From: Phymorhynchus buccinoides
Lineage: Eukaryota > Mollusca > Gastropoda > Neogastropoda > Raphitomidae
Assembly (NCBI GenBank): GCA_017654935.2
Contig: CM065691.1
Location: 22,955,786-23,019,785 of the forward strand
Reading direction: 5' to 3'
DNA: 64,000 nt
The notes beneath the pieces are model-generated. The model made no database searches and was not told where the DNA came from. It saw nothing but the letters and a program-made list of their open reading frames with translations. A program made the translations under genes and the position numbers. Positions 37,254-48,482 of this stretch are shown in pieces (position 1 is the first letter of the stretch; each line of letters starts with the position of its first letter).

Positions 37254-37769
37254 CAGACCTGTTTACCATCCCGATTTTGCCGTAATTTGTACGTGGGAAA
37301 GTCAAATTACAGTAATTACGGCTACGGAAAAAAATACCGGGAAAACAAAATCCTAAAAAACCCCACAAAAACTACAGTTGCGTCGGTAAGCGAAGCTTTT
37401 GAAGCGATGCGGTGAAAAGTCATTTCGCGCCATTTCCGTTTCTGTTTCAAAATGGCGTCCAAGCGAGTGCATTCCGAAGCTTCTGTATCTTCTGGTCGAA
37501 AAAATCAAAAGAAAAGACATCAAAAGTCACTTAAGTGGCACAGAAATTCTGTGAAAGTGACCTAAAAATTCCAGGAATACGTCGTTCAGCACTAGGTGAC
37601 GAGCATGTGTTCTGTGTCTACTGCTCGACAGACATTAGTATTGCACACTCAGGTCAGTACGATATCAACGTTCATTTGTCACGCGTTGGATTACAGTTTT
37701 TTTTCTTCAAAATTACGTTTTTTTTGTTTCAGAAATTACAACTTTGCAAAATAGGGGTAAACAGGTCTG
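37254..37769 (+). mobile_element. hAT-like deletion derivative with CAGACCTGTTTACC ends
   Basis: The termini CAGACCTGTTTACC and GGTAAACAGGTCTG enclose 516 bp. Broken + frames hold a basic N-terminus (ATG near 37452) and a BED-finger-like FCVYCSTDISIAHSGQYDIN-H motif, typical of hAT/ZNF862-like transposases. The catalytic domain is missing. Confidence 0.75.
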
Positions 37770-38682
37770 GTAAAGTGCACAAACCTTATTGTCATAAAAG
37801 ATGTTACTGGTTAAAATCTTGTGGCTTTAGTGTGCCAGACAGTGTGTTTTAGATTACAGATTTGAACATAAATCGTAAATCGTTTAGTCTAAAAGTTTCT
37901 TTCAGAGTTCACTTTTTTTTGTGAAGGGTTGAAGGCACCATTCATAAAAAACCTCTGCAGTAGAATAAAGTAAAAATGTTACTGTGTGAATGTAGGGGAA
38001 AATAACATCTCTGTTATTGGTTTAAATTTATCACTACGTGACACGCACATTATATGTGGTAGAAGCTTCCTTCGTACATCACGCCCCACACATATATAAT
38101 ATGTGGTGACTTTGACTCTGAGCAGTGCACTGCTATGAATGATCTAAGGGAAAATACTTCTTTAATTATGTTCAGCAATCATTTATCTGTCTTCTGATTG
38201 CTTTCCCTCGAGCAAAACTGGGCCAAATAGGGCATTTGCCACTTGAGGGCTGACCTTGAATTTCACTGAGGTTAATTTAGAGAGTTGAATTAGAGAGGTC
38301 AGCATAACTCGGGCAGAATGAGTGCGGGCAAATTAACAGTCTAGTATAGAGAACGAACACTCGTGGCAAATGCCCTATTGATCACAAGCAGCTTTTGAAA
38401 AGACAAACAATGAAAAAACAAAACTAATTCTGCATTTCTGATGTGAATTATGGAGAAAAATAGTCAAAGAAACTTGATGTTATTATAGTCAGAGACTTGT
38501 TCTGTCCAACCATACCAAACACTCACACTTAAAATGCAAACAAAGTAAGCAAAAGTAGAATTGAAAATTGTCGATTTTAGTACGTCTGTGGTGAAAAGCT
38601 ACTGCGAATTAGTACGGGGTGAAAGAGTTCATCAAATCCCACATTGATCAGGTGTGACAATAGAAAGGTTACCTTACATTAA

Positions 38683-39098
38683 CCCTTTTGCCGCCAGCCA
38701 TTTTTCAGCCAGAATATTCAATTGAATTTAACTAGGTAGAAAAAAAATGTATCTGCAATATTGGGAATTTCTCTGTGACATGTATAACATTAGGCCTATC
38801 CTTACATCCCCAAATTAAGAAAATAGGGTCTTCGGATAACTGGCCCTGATTTGATGCCTTTTAGTGACATAGGTGTTAACCCTTACACCGCCTACGTCAC
38901 ATTTTTGCACCACAATGATTTAACACCCAATCAGGGTCTGTTATCCAAAGACCCTATTCTCTTAATTTTGGGAGGTAAGGATAGGCCTTACTTTCAGTGT
39001 GTCACAGAAGAATCCCCAATATTACAGACAAGGTTTTTTCTCTACCCAGGTAAGTTTAATGGACATTTTTTGCTGAAAAATGGCTGGCGGCGAAAGGG
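38683..39098. mobile_element. piggyBac-type TTAA MITEs, composite copy C
   Basis: A left part (38683-38875) runs into TTAA at 38876-38879 and then a full element in opposite orientation (38880-39098, flanked by TTAA). The second copy begins CCCTTACACCGCC and ends GGCGGCGAAAGGG. Confidence 0.8.
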
Positions 39099-39102
39099 TT
39101 AA

Positions 39103-40562
39103 TGCTTGTCATTTGTTGGTACTGTGTCATGCTTAGTTTGAGAGATCTATGTGCGTGCTGAAATTACTTGAAACAGGCTAATAATTTATCTTACAAGTTA
39201 CATTAGGAACAAATCTATAAAGTTCCTACAACAATTTACGGCTGGAGGATCTCTCTGTCTACCTTGAGTTTCTGAGAGTATTGGTCTAAGATGGAATACT
39301 TGACTTAGCTGTGGATTTATGTAATATATTTATCATGTCTTTATTTATTTAGCTATGCAGTTTGTCTTTTAAAATAATACAAGTTTGTTATTCACTTTGA
39401 GCAGCTTAGTATTGCTGTATATTATGCGTGTGGTGTGTGTGTGCATGCGTGTGTTTTTGTGTGTGTGTGTGTGTTCCAGCGTGCATTAAAAAAATGTTTT
39501 GTTAATTTTTCTTGTTTATGGATACATAAGAATATAATTTTGTGGAGATTATTTGTATAATTTTATGATAGTATTGAAAAGATTCTGTTGACAATGAATT
39601 CTACTGAATCAGAAAAAGAGAAAAGGTGTCATTTTAAATGTTGTTGAATATTGTTTCCGTTATCTTTTGCAAAATAATTATGTCGTGTGATTTAACTATT
39701 AACTTATAATATATTTAACCCCTTGACTGCCATACAACGTATCATATACTGACCTTAAAAAAAAAGGGTAAATTTTGTAGCTGTTTTTGTTCTCATGCCT
39801 TTTGCATAATATGATCAGATTTTATTAAATGACATTCATGACTTAATCTCCACATAAACTTTTTTTTAATATTAATTTGCGAACGTGGCTAATGTTATTG
39901 TTCTTCTTGTTTATTTTGCAGGACTGATCGAAAGGGAATTATGGGGAGTAGACTCTTGCTCTATCATTACTTTTCTTCTTTTTTTCTTGCAGTTAAACTT
40001 AAAGTCTGGAGCCGTATCGTCTCACTTTCTATGTACTCAGCTGTTTCCTCGTGTTGGTTTTGTTGTAATAATGTTCACTCTGTACTAACACAAACGGTGG
40101 TGATCTGTGGTTGTCTATGTGCTAGGCAAAGTTGTACTTTAGAACCTCTCCCCCCCACCCATGCCCCCTACCCCATCCCCCCTCTCCATATTTACAACTG
40201 TCACTGAAAATTTTGCGACATAATCTGGTTCTGTCAGTTTCATGATAATAGGAATTGTTTGGAAATAATTTAAGGGGAGTAATTTCATGGTGTGTGGGAG
40301 TGAGTGATCTCTCCTAAGTCAATCGGTCAAACAAGGGAAGTTACTCTACCTTCAGGTAGATCGCCAGCCCTCGCTTCGTGTGTTTGAGGAGACACACAGC
40401 ATGCAGAGCGCAGTGCGTCATTCTAAATTTGATGTGATTTATATTTTTACGTCACAGTTTGCAAGTGCTATCACTTTGTAGCAACTGGCCACCCCATATT
40501 TTTCACAAAATGTTTTTGGCCAAGTCGCTGACTGGCATCCTGCGGTTTCAAGCTTCGACGCC
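39103..40562. other. AT-rich DNA, no gene seen
   Basis: A TTAACCCCTTGACTGCC at about 39716 looks like an isolated end of the TTAA MITE family. A GT run lies at 39428-39475. Nothing else could be assigned. Confidence 0.35.
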
Positions 40563-40585
40563 ATGGTTGCCGTGGTTTTGACCGA
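40563..40585 (+). CDS. MOSPD2: Candidate first coding exon of the MOSPD2-like gene
   Basis: cgacgccATGG is a strong start context. MVAVVLT plus GA ends at a consensus donor GTAAGT (40586). Joined in phase 2 to an AG at 56692-56693 it gives MVAVVLTDDEEVKYV..., placing 24 residues before the conserved start of exon 3, the same spacing as in human MOSPD2. The exon is tiny and the intron would be 16 kb, so this is only a candidate. Confidence 0.3.
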
Positions 40586-40656
40586 GTAAGTCGAGGTAAT
40601 CAACTCTAATTTTCACGAAGTGCTCTCCCCTAGTTTTTTTTCCCGAAAATCGTCTA

Positions 40657-40848
40657 CAGTGGAACCTCCCTTATAAGACCTCCCATTATAAGACTCCCTC
40701 CCCAATAAGACCTACTTCTCTGAGACATTACCCTTCTTTGTAAGTATTAAAATTACCTCCCTTATAAGACCCCTCCCTTATAAGACCCCTCCCTTATAAG
40801 ACCTCATTTTGGATAATTTTTGAAGGTCTTATAAGGGAGGTTCCACTG
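40657..40848. mobile_element. TA-flanked MITE with CAGTGGAACCTCCC ends, copy 1
   Basis: The termini CAGTGGAACCTCCCTTATAA and TTATAAGGGAGGTTCCACTG are flanked by TA (40655-40656 and 40849-40850). The left arm contains several CTCCCTTATAAGACC repeats. Copies 2 and 3 are at 43141 and 60039. Confidence 0.88.
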
Positions 40849-41496
40849 TATTACCTGAGCCTGATCCTTACCCTATCCCTTTCCCAAGAATGGCAGAACG
40901 CTGCTCCCCGGTCAATTGTTTTTGTGCGAAAATTTGATATGGGGGTGTGTGGTGTCTAAGCTACAACTTGGCTGTGTGCTATCCGGTGGGTTTGGTAATG
41001 TTGGGGTGGGGTTTTTTTTTTGTTTTTTTTTTAATTTTTACTATTGTCAAATCAATTGAGTGTATCTTTTTTTTTCCTCTTTCCTCTTTTGCTTTTGTTA
41101 GTCTTAACAGATTTAGCAGTCGGAGCAATTGTCAAAATCACGTGTTTCACGGGTTTTCCCTCTTATAACTGGTAAGAAGTCTTGTTTTGACCAGGTTTGA
41201 CTCCCATACTAATGCCCCCAAATTGAAAACGAAACATTTTAAAGAGCAGCCTCAATTTCAAGTTGTATATGGGTCACAGCTACCCAGAAAAAACCAAGGG
41301 ACTTGATGGTGGTGCGTCAGTGTGTCTTTAAACACATTAGCAATCTGAGTAATTGACAGATGAAGAATCTTCCGTCTTTGCTCCTTTTTCATCTGTGTGA
41401 TCTCGTTTATAGAAATAACGACAGCATTGCTTCATTCGAAGCCTGGCGAAGATTGTTTGTCCTTTTTGTATTTCCAGTCTTTCTGATTAGCAATAA

Positions 41497-41556
41497 TAGT
41501 ATAGTATAGTATAGTATAGTATAGTATAGTATAGTATAGTATAGTATAGTATAGTG
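41497..41556. repeat. (ATAGT)n pentanucleotide array
   Basis: About twelve perfect units are followed by GCCTCGCGGCTTATAAACG, which is related to the LINE tail near 36100. Confidence 0.95.
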
Positions 41557-41559
41557 TGG

Positions 41560-43130
41560 GACTGGCTCAAGCCTAAGCCTCGCGGCTTATAAACGTCCCT
41601 TCATTGACACTGTTTTGTTTGCTTAAAGCATGCCTTTTAAAAAAATAATGGTACATTTTTTTCAAACCCCCCTCCCCCTCTTTTTTTTTGTTTTGCTACT
41701 CTCGCTCTTATCACTGTCGCTGTCTCTGTTTAGAGGTAACAATAGAATTATGGATTGAAAGCTTTTGAACAAAAATATTTGCCCTCTTGCTCTGTAATGC
41801 TTTTTAAAAATTATTTGGCAGTGCAGTAATGATAAGAATTCAGGATCTTTTCTGCTGTTCAATGAAATAAGGAGCAACATATCAATCGTGTCTCTGCACT
41901 GCATATTATTTGTTTTTATATTATTTTTTATTGTGTGTGTACATTTTGCACTGTCTTCCCTCTTCTGTCGTCTTTAGTGTTTGTGTTCTTTTCTTTGTTC
42001 TTTTGTGTGTGTGTGTGTGTGTTCCTCCCCTCCGTTCCCTTCTTTGTATCACTCTTAGTTCCCTTACTTTGTCTTCATTTTGTTTTGCTTTTTAGTCTTT
42101 TGTTCAAGGTTTGCTTTTTCTCTCTCCATTCGCAATAAGGATGATGACAGGCAAGGGGTTGATATTCAGCAGAAGGGATTCTATGAAGAATGTTTGTCAC
42201 TTATTGAAATCCAGAATGTTGAATCAGGGAAGATGTGATTTTCAAAGATGCAATCTTGCCATTCACAAGAGCAACTTGGTAGGGTTGTTTCAAAGCAAGC
42301 GCTCCCCATGCTGTCAACAAGCAAAACTCTGAATTTCCCTCTTATTTTGCTACAGAATGCTAAAATAAAAGTGCTTCACTGAGGCAACCATGAATTAATA
42401 ATAAATATTGTCTAAAGAGTTTCTTTATCAAATGTTTTTCCATATTCGTACTTGTAATTGTTAGTCTGTTGTTTCCGATTATAACATCAAGAGAGCAGCC
42501 GAGGCAACTGTTGATTTTCAAAAGCAGTTTTTTGTGTTTGTTTGTTTTTATAATGGAGATGCTTTGCAATTTCTACTTGTATTTGACTGATGAAATAGCG
42601 CCAATAGCACTCAGACATGCCCACTGTTTTTTCATTCTTTATATATCAACTTCGAATGAAGTGATACACTTTTCAATAATATCAATAATTATGATTTATA
42701 ATTCTACATGTGGTTAAGCGTTTCCATGTTACTATCAATATCATATAGCAGTGATATGTTTTATCTACAGTTTTGATTTTAAAAAACCCAAAATACTATG
42801 CACATTTGCAACAAATGCATGTAAACTATTCTTTCAGTAGCATTGTTGGGGAAAAGATTACCAATTTACTACAACTGTAATGTAAACACTTCTTTCAGCA
42901 GTCATATTGGCAGTTATTGGCAATGACATAGCGGTCAAATATTATTGAATATTACTCCCTAACAGGGGGAGGGGGGTGCTGTTGAAAAGAATAGAATTGT
43001 AAAATGTTAGCATTTAACCTTGACTAAGAAATAAAAGTTAACGGTACATGGAAATGGTTTTGTGATCATTGACTTTCATAAAAGAAGACAAAACTTAAGT
43101 TCAATGTTGTGTCTTTTCTGTCTAATGAAG
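41560..43130. other. AT-rich DNA, no gene seen
   Basis: Only low-complexity T-rich and C-rich patches were noticed (for example 41668-41690 and 42000-42030). Confidence 0.35.
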
Positions 43131-43140
43131 CATATTGGTA

Positions 43141-43587
43141 CAGTGGGACCTCCCTTATAAGACCTCCCATTATAAGACCCCCCCTCCCATATAAGACCTA
43201 CTTCTCTGATGCATTGACCTTCTTTGTAAGTACAACAAACAAACAACTACACGACAAGTGCAAAGTGATTTATTTTATTCACAAGAGACAAAACAAGACT
43301 ACTAGATATTTCGGCGAATGCGCCTTTATCAACACAGACAAACAATTAAACAGCAAAAGGAGCAAAAAGCAGGCAACAGAAGGAGCAAAAAACCATCAAG
43401 ATCAAAATAAAAACATTACTTCCCCTCTACAGTCCAACGCGTAAATGATACAACAAAGTTGAAACCAAAGAGAAAGGCTGTGAACACAAATTTCTTTGTA
43501 AGTATTAAAATTACCTCTATAAGACGCCTCCCTTATAAGACCTCATTTTGGATGACTATTGAAGGTCTTATAAGGGAGGTACCTCTG
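43141..43587. mobile_element. TA-flanked MITE with CAGTGGAACC-type ends, copy 2, carrying a nested insertion
   Basis: It begins CAGTGGGACCTCCCTTATAA and ends TAAGGGAGGTACCTCTG, flanked by TA. Its centre is split at TTCTTTGTAAGTA by the retroposon at 43233-43491. Without that insert it aligns with copies 1 and 3. Confidence 0.85.
43233..43491 (-). mobile_element. Nested LINE/SINE-like retroposon with 13-bp target duplication
   Basis: TTCTTTGTAAGTA occurs at 43220-43232 and again at 43492-43504. The insert starts with CAACAAACAAACAA (the tail on the minus strand) and contains GATATTTCGGCGAATGCGCC. The same tail occurs on the + strand at 56362-56462, so this is a retroposon family copied by target-primed reverse transcription. 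Confidence 0.82.
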
Positions 43588-43614
43588 TATTCTTCTTCTC
43601 TTTTCTTCTTCTCT

Positions 43615-43868
43615 TTTGCCGATCGCTCAGACATTCTCCTGTCATATGAGTGCAGATGCGTCATGTTGCCGTTATGCGCCTAACTAATTCTTAGGCCCCG
43701 CATGTCTGTATTCTGCTGGAGAAAATCTCTGCAAGAATTTCTGGCAAAAAGGGCAGGAGAATGGACCAGTTAGGCAGAAAGGTAGTCGATGACAGTAAGC
43801 AAAGGGGAGAGGCAGAGTCAAAGAGAGCGACAGATTAGAGGAAGTTAGAAGCACAGAACTTCCAGAAG
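43615..43868 (+). repeat. Dispersed ~250-bp repeat, copy 2
   Basis: It matches the element at 29024-29280 over its whole length (TTGCCGTTATGCGCCTAACT, GCAGGAGAATGGACCAGTTA, GCAGAGTCAAAGAGAGCGAC). Confidence 0.75.
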
Positions 43869-43950
43869 ATAATAATAATAATAATAAAGGTTGCTTGTAT
43901 AGCGCAACACCTCTCAGTTAACTGAAGCTCTTTGTGCTTTACATAATCTA
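43868..43950. repeat. (AAT)n with TATAGCGC motif
   Basis: (AAT)n is followed by TTGCTTGTATAGCGCAACACC and GAAGCTCTTTGTGCTTTACA, the same layout as at 19019-19110. Confidence 0.6.
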
Positions 43951-44368
43951 CATCTAACATATAAATAAGCACAGAACAAAGTACCTCACACTGAGTACAT
44001 GGGAAATACAATAGCACAATAGTAAACTGCACAAACATTAGACAAACACCATCAATTTGTTGGGGGAACAATTTGTTGCGAAAGAACCCTTAAAGGGGTT
44101 GGGGTGGAGGGGTATTCTTAAAGAGATGTTCTGTGTATTTTCTCCTGTTTTTTGTTTTTTTAATATATAAATGTTTTTCTTTGTCTTGTATTCTTTCAAA
44201 TGTACACTCTGGTTTATTTCCATTTGGGATGATGTACAGGTTGGCAACAAATTGCTTTTGCATGGATGCTTCTCCTCAGGCTATGTGCCTGGGTGGGTTT
44301 TGTTCTTCCTTTTTGACTTTGCGATGGGCTGGTTTGTATTTTTTGTGTGAAGGTGTGCCTCCTTAATA

Positions 44369-45090
44369 GGAAGAGATCGGCGCAAACCATTTTGCCGTCT
44401 TGACCTTGACGTACGACCTTGAAAACCGAAAATCTATTTTTAGCCATATCTCGGGCACCGATCAACATAGGTTGTTGAAACTTGGTATGAAGGTGGTTTG
44501 GCTTATGTCCGTTCTGATGATGGCATACCGATCATGGTCAAGGTCAAGGTAAAAAAGATCGCTGGAGCCTGAAAATCGGAGGGTCATTTTTTCTCATTCT
44601 GTCTGTCCCAAGGATATCTTTCAACGGGTTGACAGAATCACGTCAAGTTTTGTGTGCTGGTGTGTCACCATGAGAGGAAGGCATCCGCGCAAACCATTTT
44701 GCCGTCGTGACCTTGACCTTGGTGTACGACCTTGAAAACCGAAAATCTTTCAGGGGCCAGAACTCCCACACCGTTAGTGTTGGAGTCTTCAAATTTGGCA
44801 TGAAGGTACTTTGGCTTATGCCCGTTCTGATGGTGGCATACCGATCAAGGTCAAGGTCACGGTCCGGGCGATCAGTAGGCCTTGAAAGTGGTAGGGGTCT
44901 ACACATTGGGTTTTAAGCCATATTTTCCACATTTGTACTTGACAGAAGCGCTTCAGATTGTGTGTGGTACTGTATACCCTAGAGAAGAAAACATCCGAGC
45001 ATAAATTATCACCATGCTGACCTTGACCTTGAAGTGTGACCTTGCAAACCGAAATTTCCTTCTTTGCGCTATATGTTTCTTCTTCAAGCT
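44369..45090. repeat. ~308-bp tandem repeat with TGACCTTGACCTT core
   Basis: Two full units and one partial unit begin at about 44369, 44677 and 44984. Each has CGCAAACCATTTTGCCGTC, GACCTTGACCTT, GACCTTGAAAACCGAAA, GGCATACCGATCA and AAGGTCAAGGT. Confidence 0.85.
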
Positions 45091-45934
45091 GAATCTCGTG
45101 AACTAGAAGACAGAATCCCTTCCAATTTTGTGTCAGGATGTGACACTCTACGGGGTGTCGCAAGTGTGTGGCATTGCTGGTGACGGACATGTCTGCCGCT
45201 CGGCGACGCCCTTGTTTTCTTTTTCTTTTTTAAGGCCGCACGTGGCAACCTCTGCCTGAAATTCAGGGTTTCAACAAACAAAAAATGGAAAAAGGGCTCC
45301 CAGGGACCCCCATTTGGTGGGGGTCTAAGAAACACTAACATTCTACAGGACCCTGTAAAAGAATGTGCAGGGGGTCCTAGGGATGCACTAAAAAAATTAT
45401 TTTTAGCATTCGCTATGCCACTGGGACCCTCTATACTGTAAGTGAAGGAGTCCCTGGGACCCCTTGTTTTGCTGGACGATTGGGAGCCCAGTGGAAGCGA
45501 CTTCGCTTTCTTACCTTCACAACCATGTTTTATTCCTGCCACCACCTTGTCGTTGCCCATGTCATGCCTTAGCTTTGCAGTTTTACTTCAAGGAGAACGC
45601 CTTGGCATGAAGCTGTGTCAGACCAGTTGACATACTTAAGCTAGAACACCAAGGCTACCTCACATTGTCACAATGTTATGCTCTGCATGGTTGTGCAGGG
45701 ATTGTCTTTACCATGACCTAGCATAACATCAGCAGTCTAAAATCTTCTGAAGTCGGAGTGTGGCTGCTCACGTGGTAGGGTAATCAAAAACGGTCACATA
45801 CCGTGATACGTATTGTTCTCATCCCTAGCTGGTGCATTTGTTACCATAGTGTTAAAATGCTTCAGCGGTTGGGATGATTCCTGGAGCCTTTAAACCAGGG
45901 AATAACAACAACTTCAAGGAGAGCCTGTCCAATC

Positions 45935-46335
45935 CCTTTAACTCTTCTATAAGCGCCATGTATTTTTTGACATTTTTCGTTGTCCGTTGCATCTCAACCG
46001 ACAAGAGGGAACTAACTGTTTTATCGAGTGTGCATGCATCGCTTTAATAATGACAGAAACAGTGAAAAAAGCTCTGAGAACAGACAAACACACGACTGGG
46101 CGCTTGGCAGCGAATGTCTTTGCATCTGGTGGGAGTATGCAGAGCTTCAGGTTGTTGGCGGGCCCGGGTCATTGACCCGTATTGATGGTGACTTGACCCC
46201 TCATTTTGTGCAGCCATGGGTCAAATCACCATCAATACGGGTCAATGATACAGAAGTTTGAAAACAATCTGAAACTCTGAGTATGGTATGTCTTGGGCGG
46301 ATATATTCGCCCATGGTGCTAGAAGAGTCTTAAAA
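45935..46335. mobile_element. MITE with AACTCTTCTA ends, copy 1, interrupted
   Basis: The ends AACTCTTCTATAAGCGCCATG and CCCATGGTGCTAGAAGAGT (trimmed) enclose TCCGTTGCATCTCAACCGAC. The same parts appear in the opposite order at 54440-54650. A palindrome at 46164-46252 is nested in it. Confidence 0.65.
46164..46252. mobile_element. Nested palindromic insertion
   Basis: GTCATTGACCCGTATTGATG with GTGACTTGACCC is matched by GGGTCAAATCAC with CATCAATACGGGTCAATGA around a 20-nt loop. Confidence 0.75.
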
Positions 46336-46556
46336 TAGTATTTTCCCTTCAGCTTCAGGGGTGCATCACCCTCCTCCACCCCCACCCCCAAAACAGGGAT
46401 GCTGCCCCTGTACCCCACCCGACACTAGGTAGCTAGGCGACCACCCCTGGACTCCTGCTTAAATCAGGTTTTCCATGATTTTGCAGAGGCACCCATGCTT
46501 TTGTCATTTTGATTTTCGTTTTCTGTGCAGTACCATTTTTTTCACACACAACAAAA

Positions 46557-46930
46557 ATGTAGAGTGGCACAGAGGTAACGCATTCGCCTCGTATTATATG
46601 CAAAAAACCCGAGTTCGAGCCTCGGTACAGGGGATTTTTCCTCTCACTCTGCACTAGGCCTTACAGTCTGAAATTGGAGTCTTTCGGATGAGACGATAAG
46701 CCGAGGTGCTATATGCTCACTTAGCACATGTTAACCCAGTGGCAACGAAAAGTTGTCATTTGGTCACAATTTAACCCCATCCCCACCCCCACCCCCACCC
46801 TCATTCCTCATCAGGCACACAAAAATCGCATGCAAATTATAAAAAAAATGGGTGGCTGCAACGTGCTCTTCAGGTGGGAGCAACCCGGATTTGACAGATA
46901 CGCCTCTGTGACTATAAAGTACCAAATACC
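46557..46930 (+). mobile_element. tRNA-derived SINE, copy 1
   Basis: The head has an A-box-like TGGCACAGAGG and a B-box GAGTTCGAGCC spaced as in a tRNA. A central TTTCGGATGAGACGATAAGC follows, then CCAGTGGCAACGAAAAGTTG and a 3' part AGGTGGGAGCAACCCGGATT. The tRNA part cannot fold into a full cloverleaf. The central motif resembles the conserved core of widespread mollusc SINEs, by memory only. Confidence 0.75.
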
Positions 46931-47285
46931 ATATGCAAGTGTTATGTCTTTTCAGCATGTCTCTCACCTTTCCCTGTGTATCATTTTTGAGCAAGTAGAA
47001 TTATTATTAGACGATCAAACTTTCGAGTTTTGTTATATTATATAGAAACTGATATGATAATAGTGCTTTAATTAAATTTGTACAAAAATAGATAGATAGA
47101 TTTGCGTTTAAAGGAAGAGAGGAATTGTTAATTTTGAAACTAGCTCCAGACTAGAATCTTTTGATTGAAAAATGTATGTATTTTTCATACCTTGCCTGAT
47201 TTATTTCACTCTTGACACACTTATGCATGCACCACACACACACACATACTCATACACGCTTGATCTCTTCTCTTCATATTTTTTG

Positions 47286-47288
<3 letters not shown>

Positions 47289-47353
<65 letters not shown>
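47289..47353. repeat. Poly-C and (CT)n
   Basis: A CCCCCCCCCC run passes into about 55 bp of CT. Confidence 0.95.
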
Positions 47354-47354
<1 letters not shown>

Positions 47355-47989
47355 AGGGCTGGATGTAAAAATATAAAAAAGCATGTATTATTTGCTTATT
47401 CTATTACCCTCTATAAATACAAATTTGTTTGTTCGTTCCTTCAACAACTTTCTCTCTTTGTCTCCCTCTATCTGTCTTTCTGTCTACCACCCACCCACCC
47501 TGCCCCCACATACCCTCTCTCTTTTCCTGCCCTCTTTCAATTTTCACACTTTTTCAAAATTCTATAAATAGTATGTACATGTTATGTGTATGTATGGGTT
47601 AAATATTCAACAAACAACAAAGGCAGAGGCAGCACTAATGTAACTGACCACTTAACTACCGGTGGTTGTATGTAGTGGGAATGGCAAAAAAGAGAGGATG
47701 ATTGGGTAGTACATCTATATAGACATCCTTTGTACTGCTTCAGTACTTGCCGCTGACATATATATATATCGTCAGTGAAATTCAAAAACCTCGTTTCTCA
47801 ATTTTGGTAGTTTTGAGAAAAATGATTTTTTTACCACAATTAATAATGGTAGTACCTTGTGGCATATAACCTTCAATATTGATTTGCGATATATATATAT
47901 ATTTTTTCGAGGGTTGCCTGCCAGAACTGTGCTGTCGATCTTAGATTATTTTTAAGATGGGCCATTTTGGAATGCAAATCTCAAATTAG

Positions 47990-48150
47990 CATATTTTAAG
48001 GCGCATATTATAAAGCACACCCCACAAATTTCACACAAAATTCTGATTTTGTTATAAAAATGTCTTGATGTATTAGTCATATGATAAGGCGCAGGGGTCT
48101 CACTCAGCCTGGGGAAGAAATGATCGTCTTATAGTCTGTAAAATATAGTA
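47990..48150. mobile_element. MITE with ATAAGGCGCACC ends, copy 3
   Basis: CATATTTTAAGGCGCATATT and CGTCTTATAGTCTGTAAAAT bound an interior that matches copy 1 (GATTTTGTTAT, GGTCTCACTCA). Confidence 0.75.
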
Positions 48151-48419
48151 TATTGTTGCTTCGTATCTAATTTGGTGAGAGGTGTCCTTATAGAAATTAA
48201 ATGTATGCAAGATAGCATAAAATGTTCATGTGTAAGAAACAGGTGATTGATAGCAAAGTGATCAGAAAATATGACACTACCATGCAGTGTCAATGGATGA
48301 TTTAGTTTATAATGTGGTTGGGGGTATCCTTTAAGTTAAAGACTCTATCGCATGCATTGGTTTAGTACTAGCGTATTGACAGTTGCCTGACAAAATGTTT
48401 TGTCAGAAAATCGTTGATG

Positions 48420-48482
48420 TGTTTTGTTTGTAAATGATGATAGATTATGCGCTATATAAGCATTATTAATTATTATTATTAT
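48420..48482. repeat. TATGCGCTATATAAGC-(ATT)n tail
   Basis: GATTATGCGCTATATAAGCA is followed by (ATT)n. The inverted version is at 53318-53380. Confidence 0.6.

Noticed and set aside
37441..37560. ATG near 37452 (ATGGCGTCC) as a first exon of MOSPD2
   Set aside because: It lies inside the CAGACCTG-ended hAT-like element and reads as a transposase N-terminus.
45084..45560. 158-codon minus-strand frame with a Gly/Pro-rich text
   Set aside because: It overlaps repeat-like GGGACCC duplications and the AGGTCA array, and no domain is recognised.
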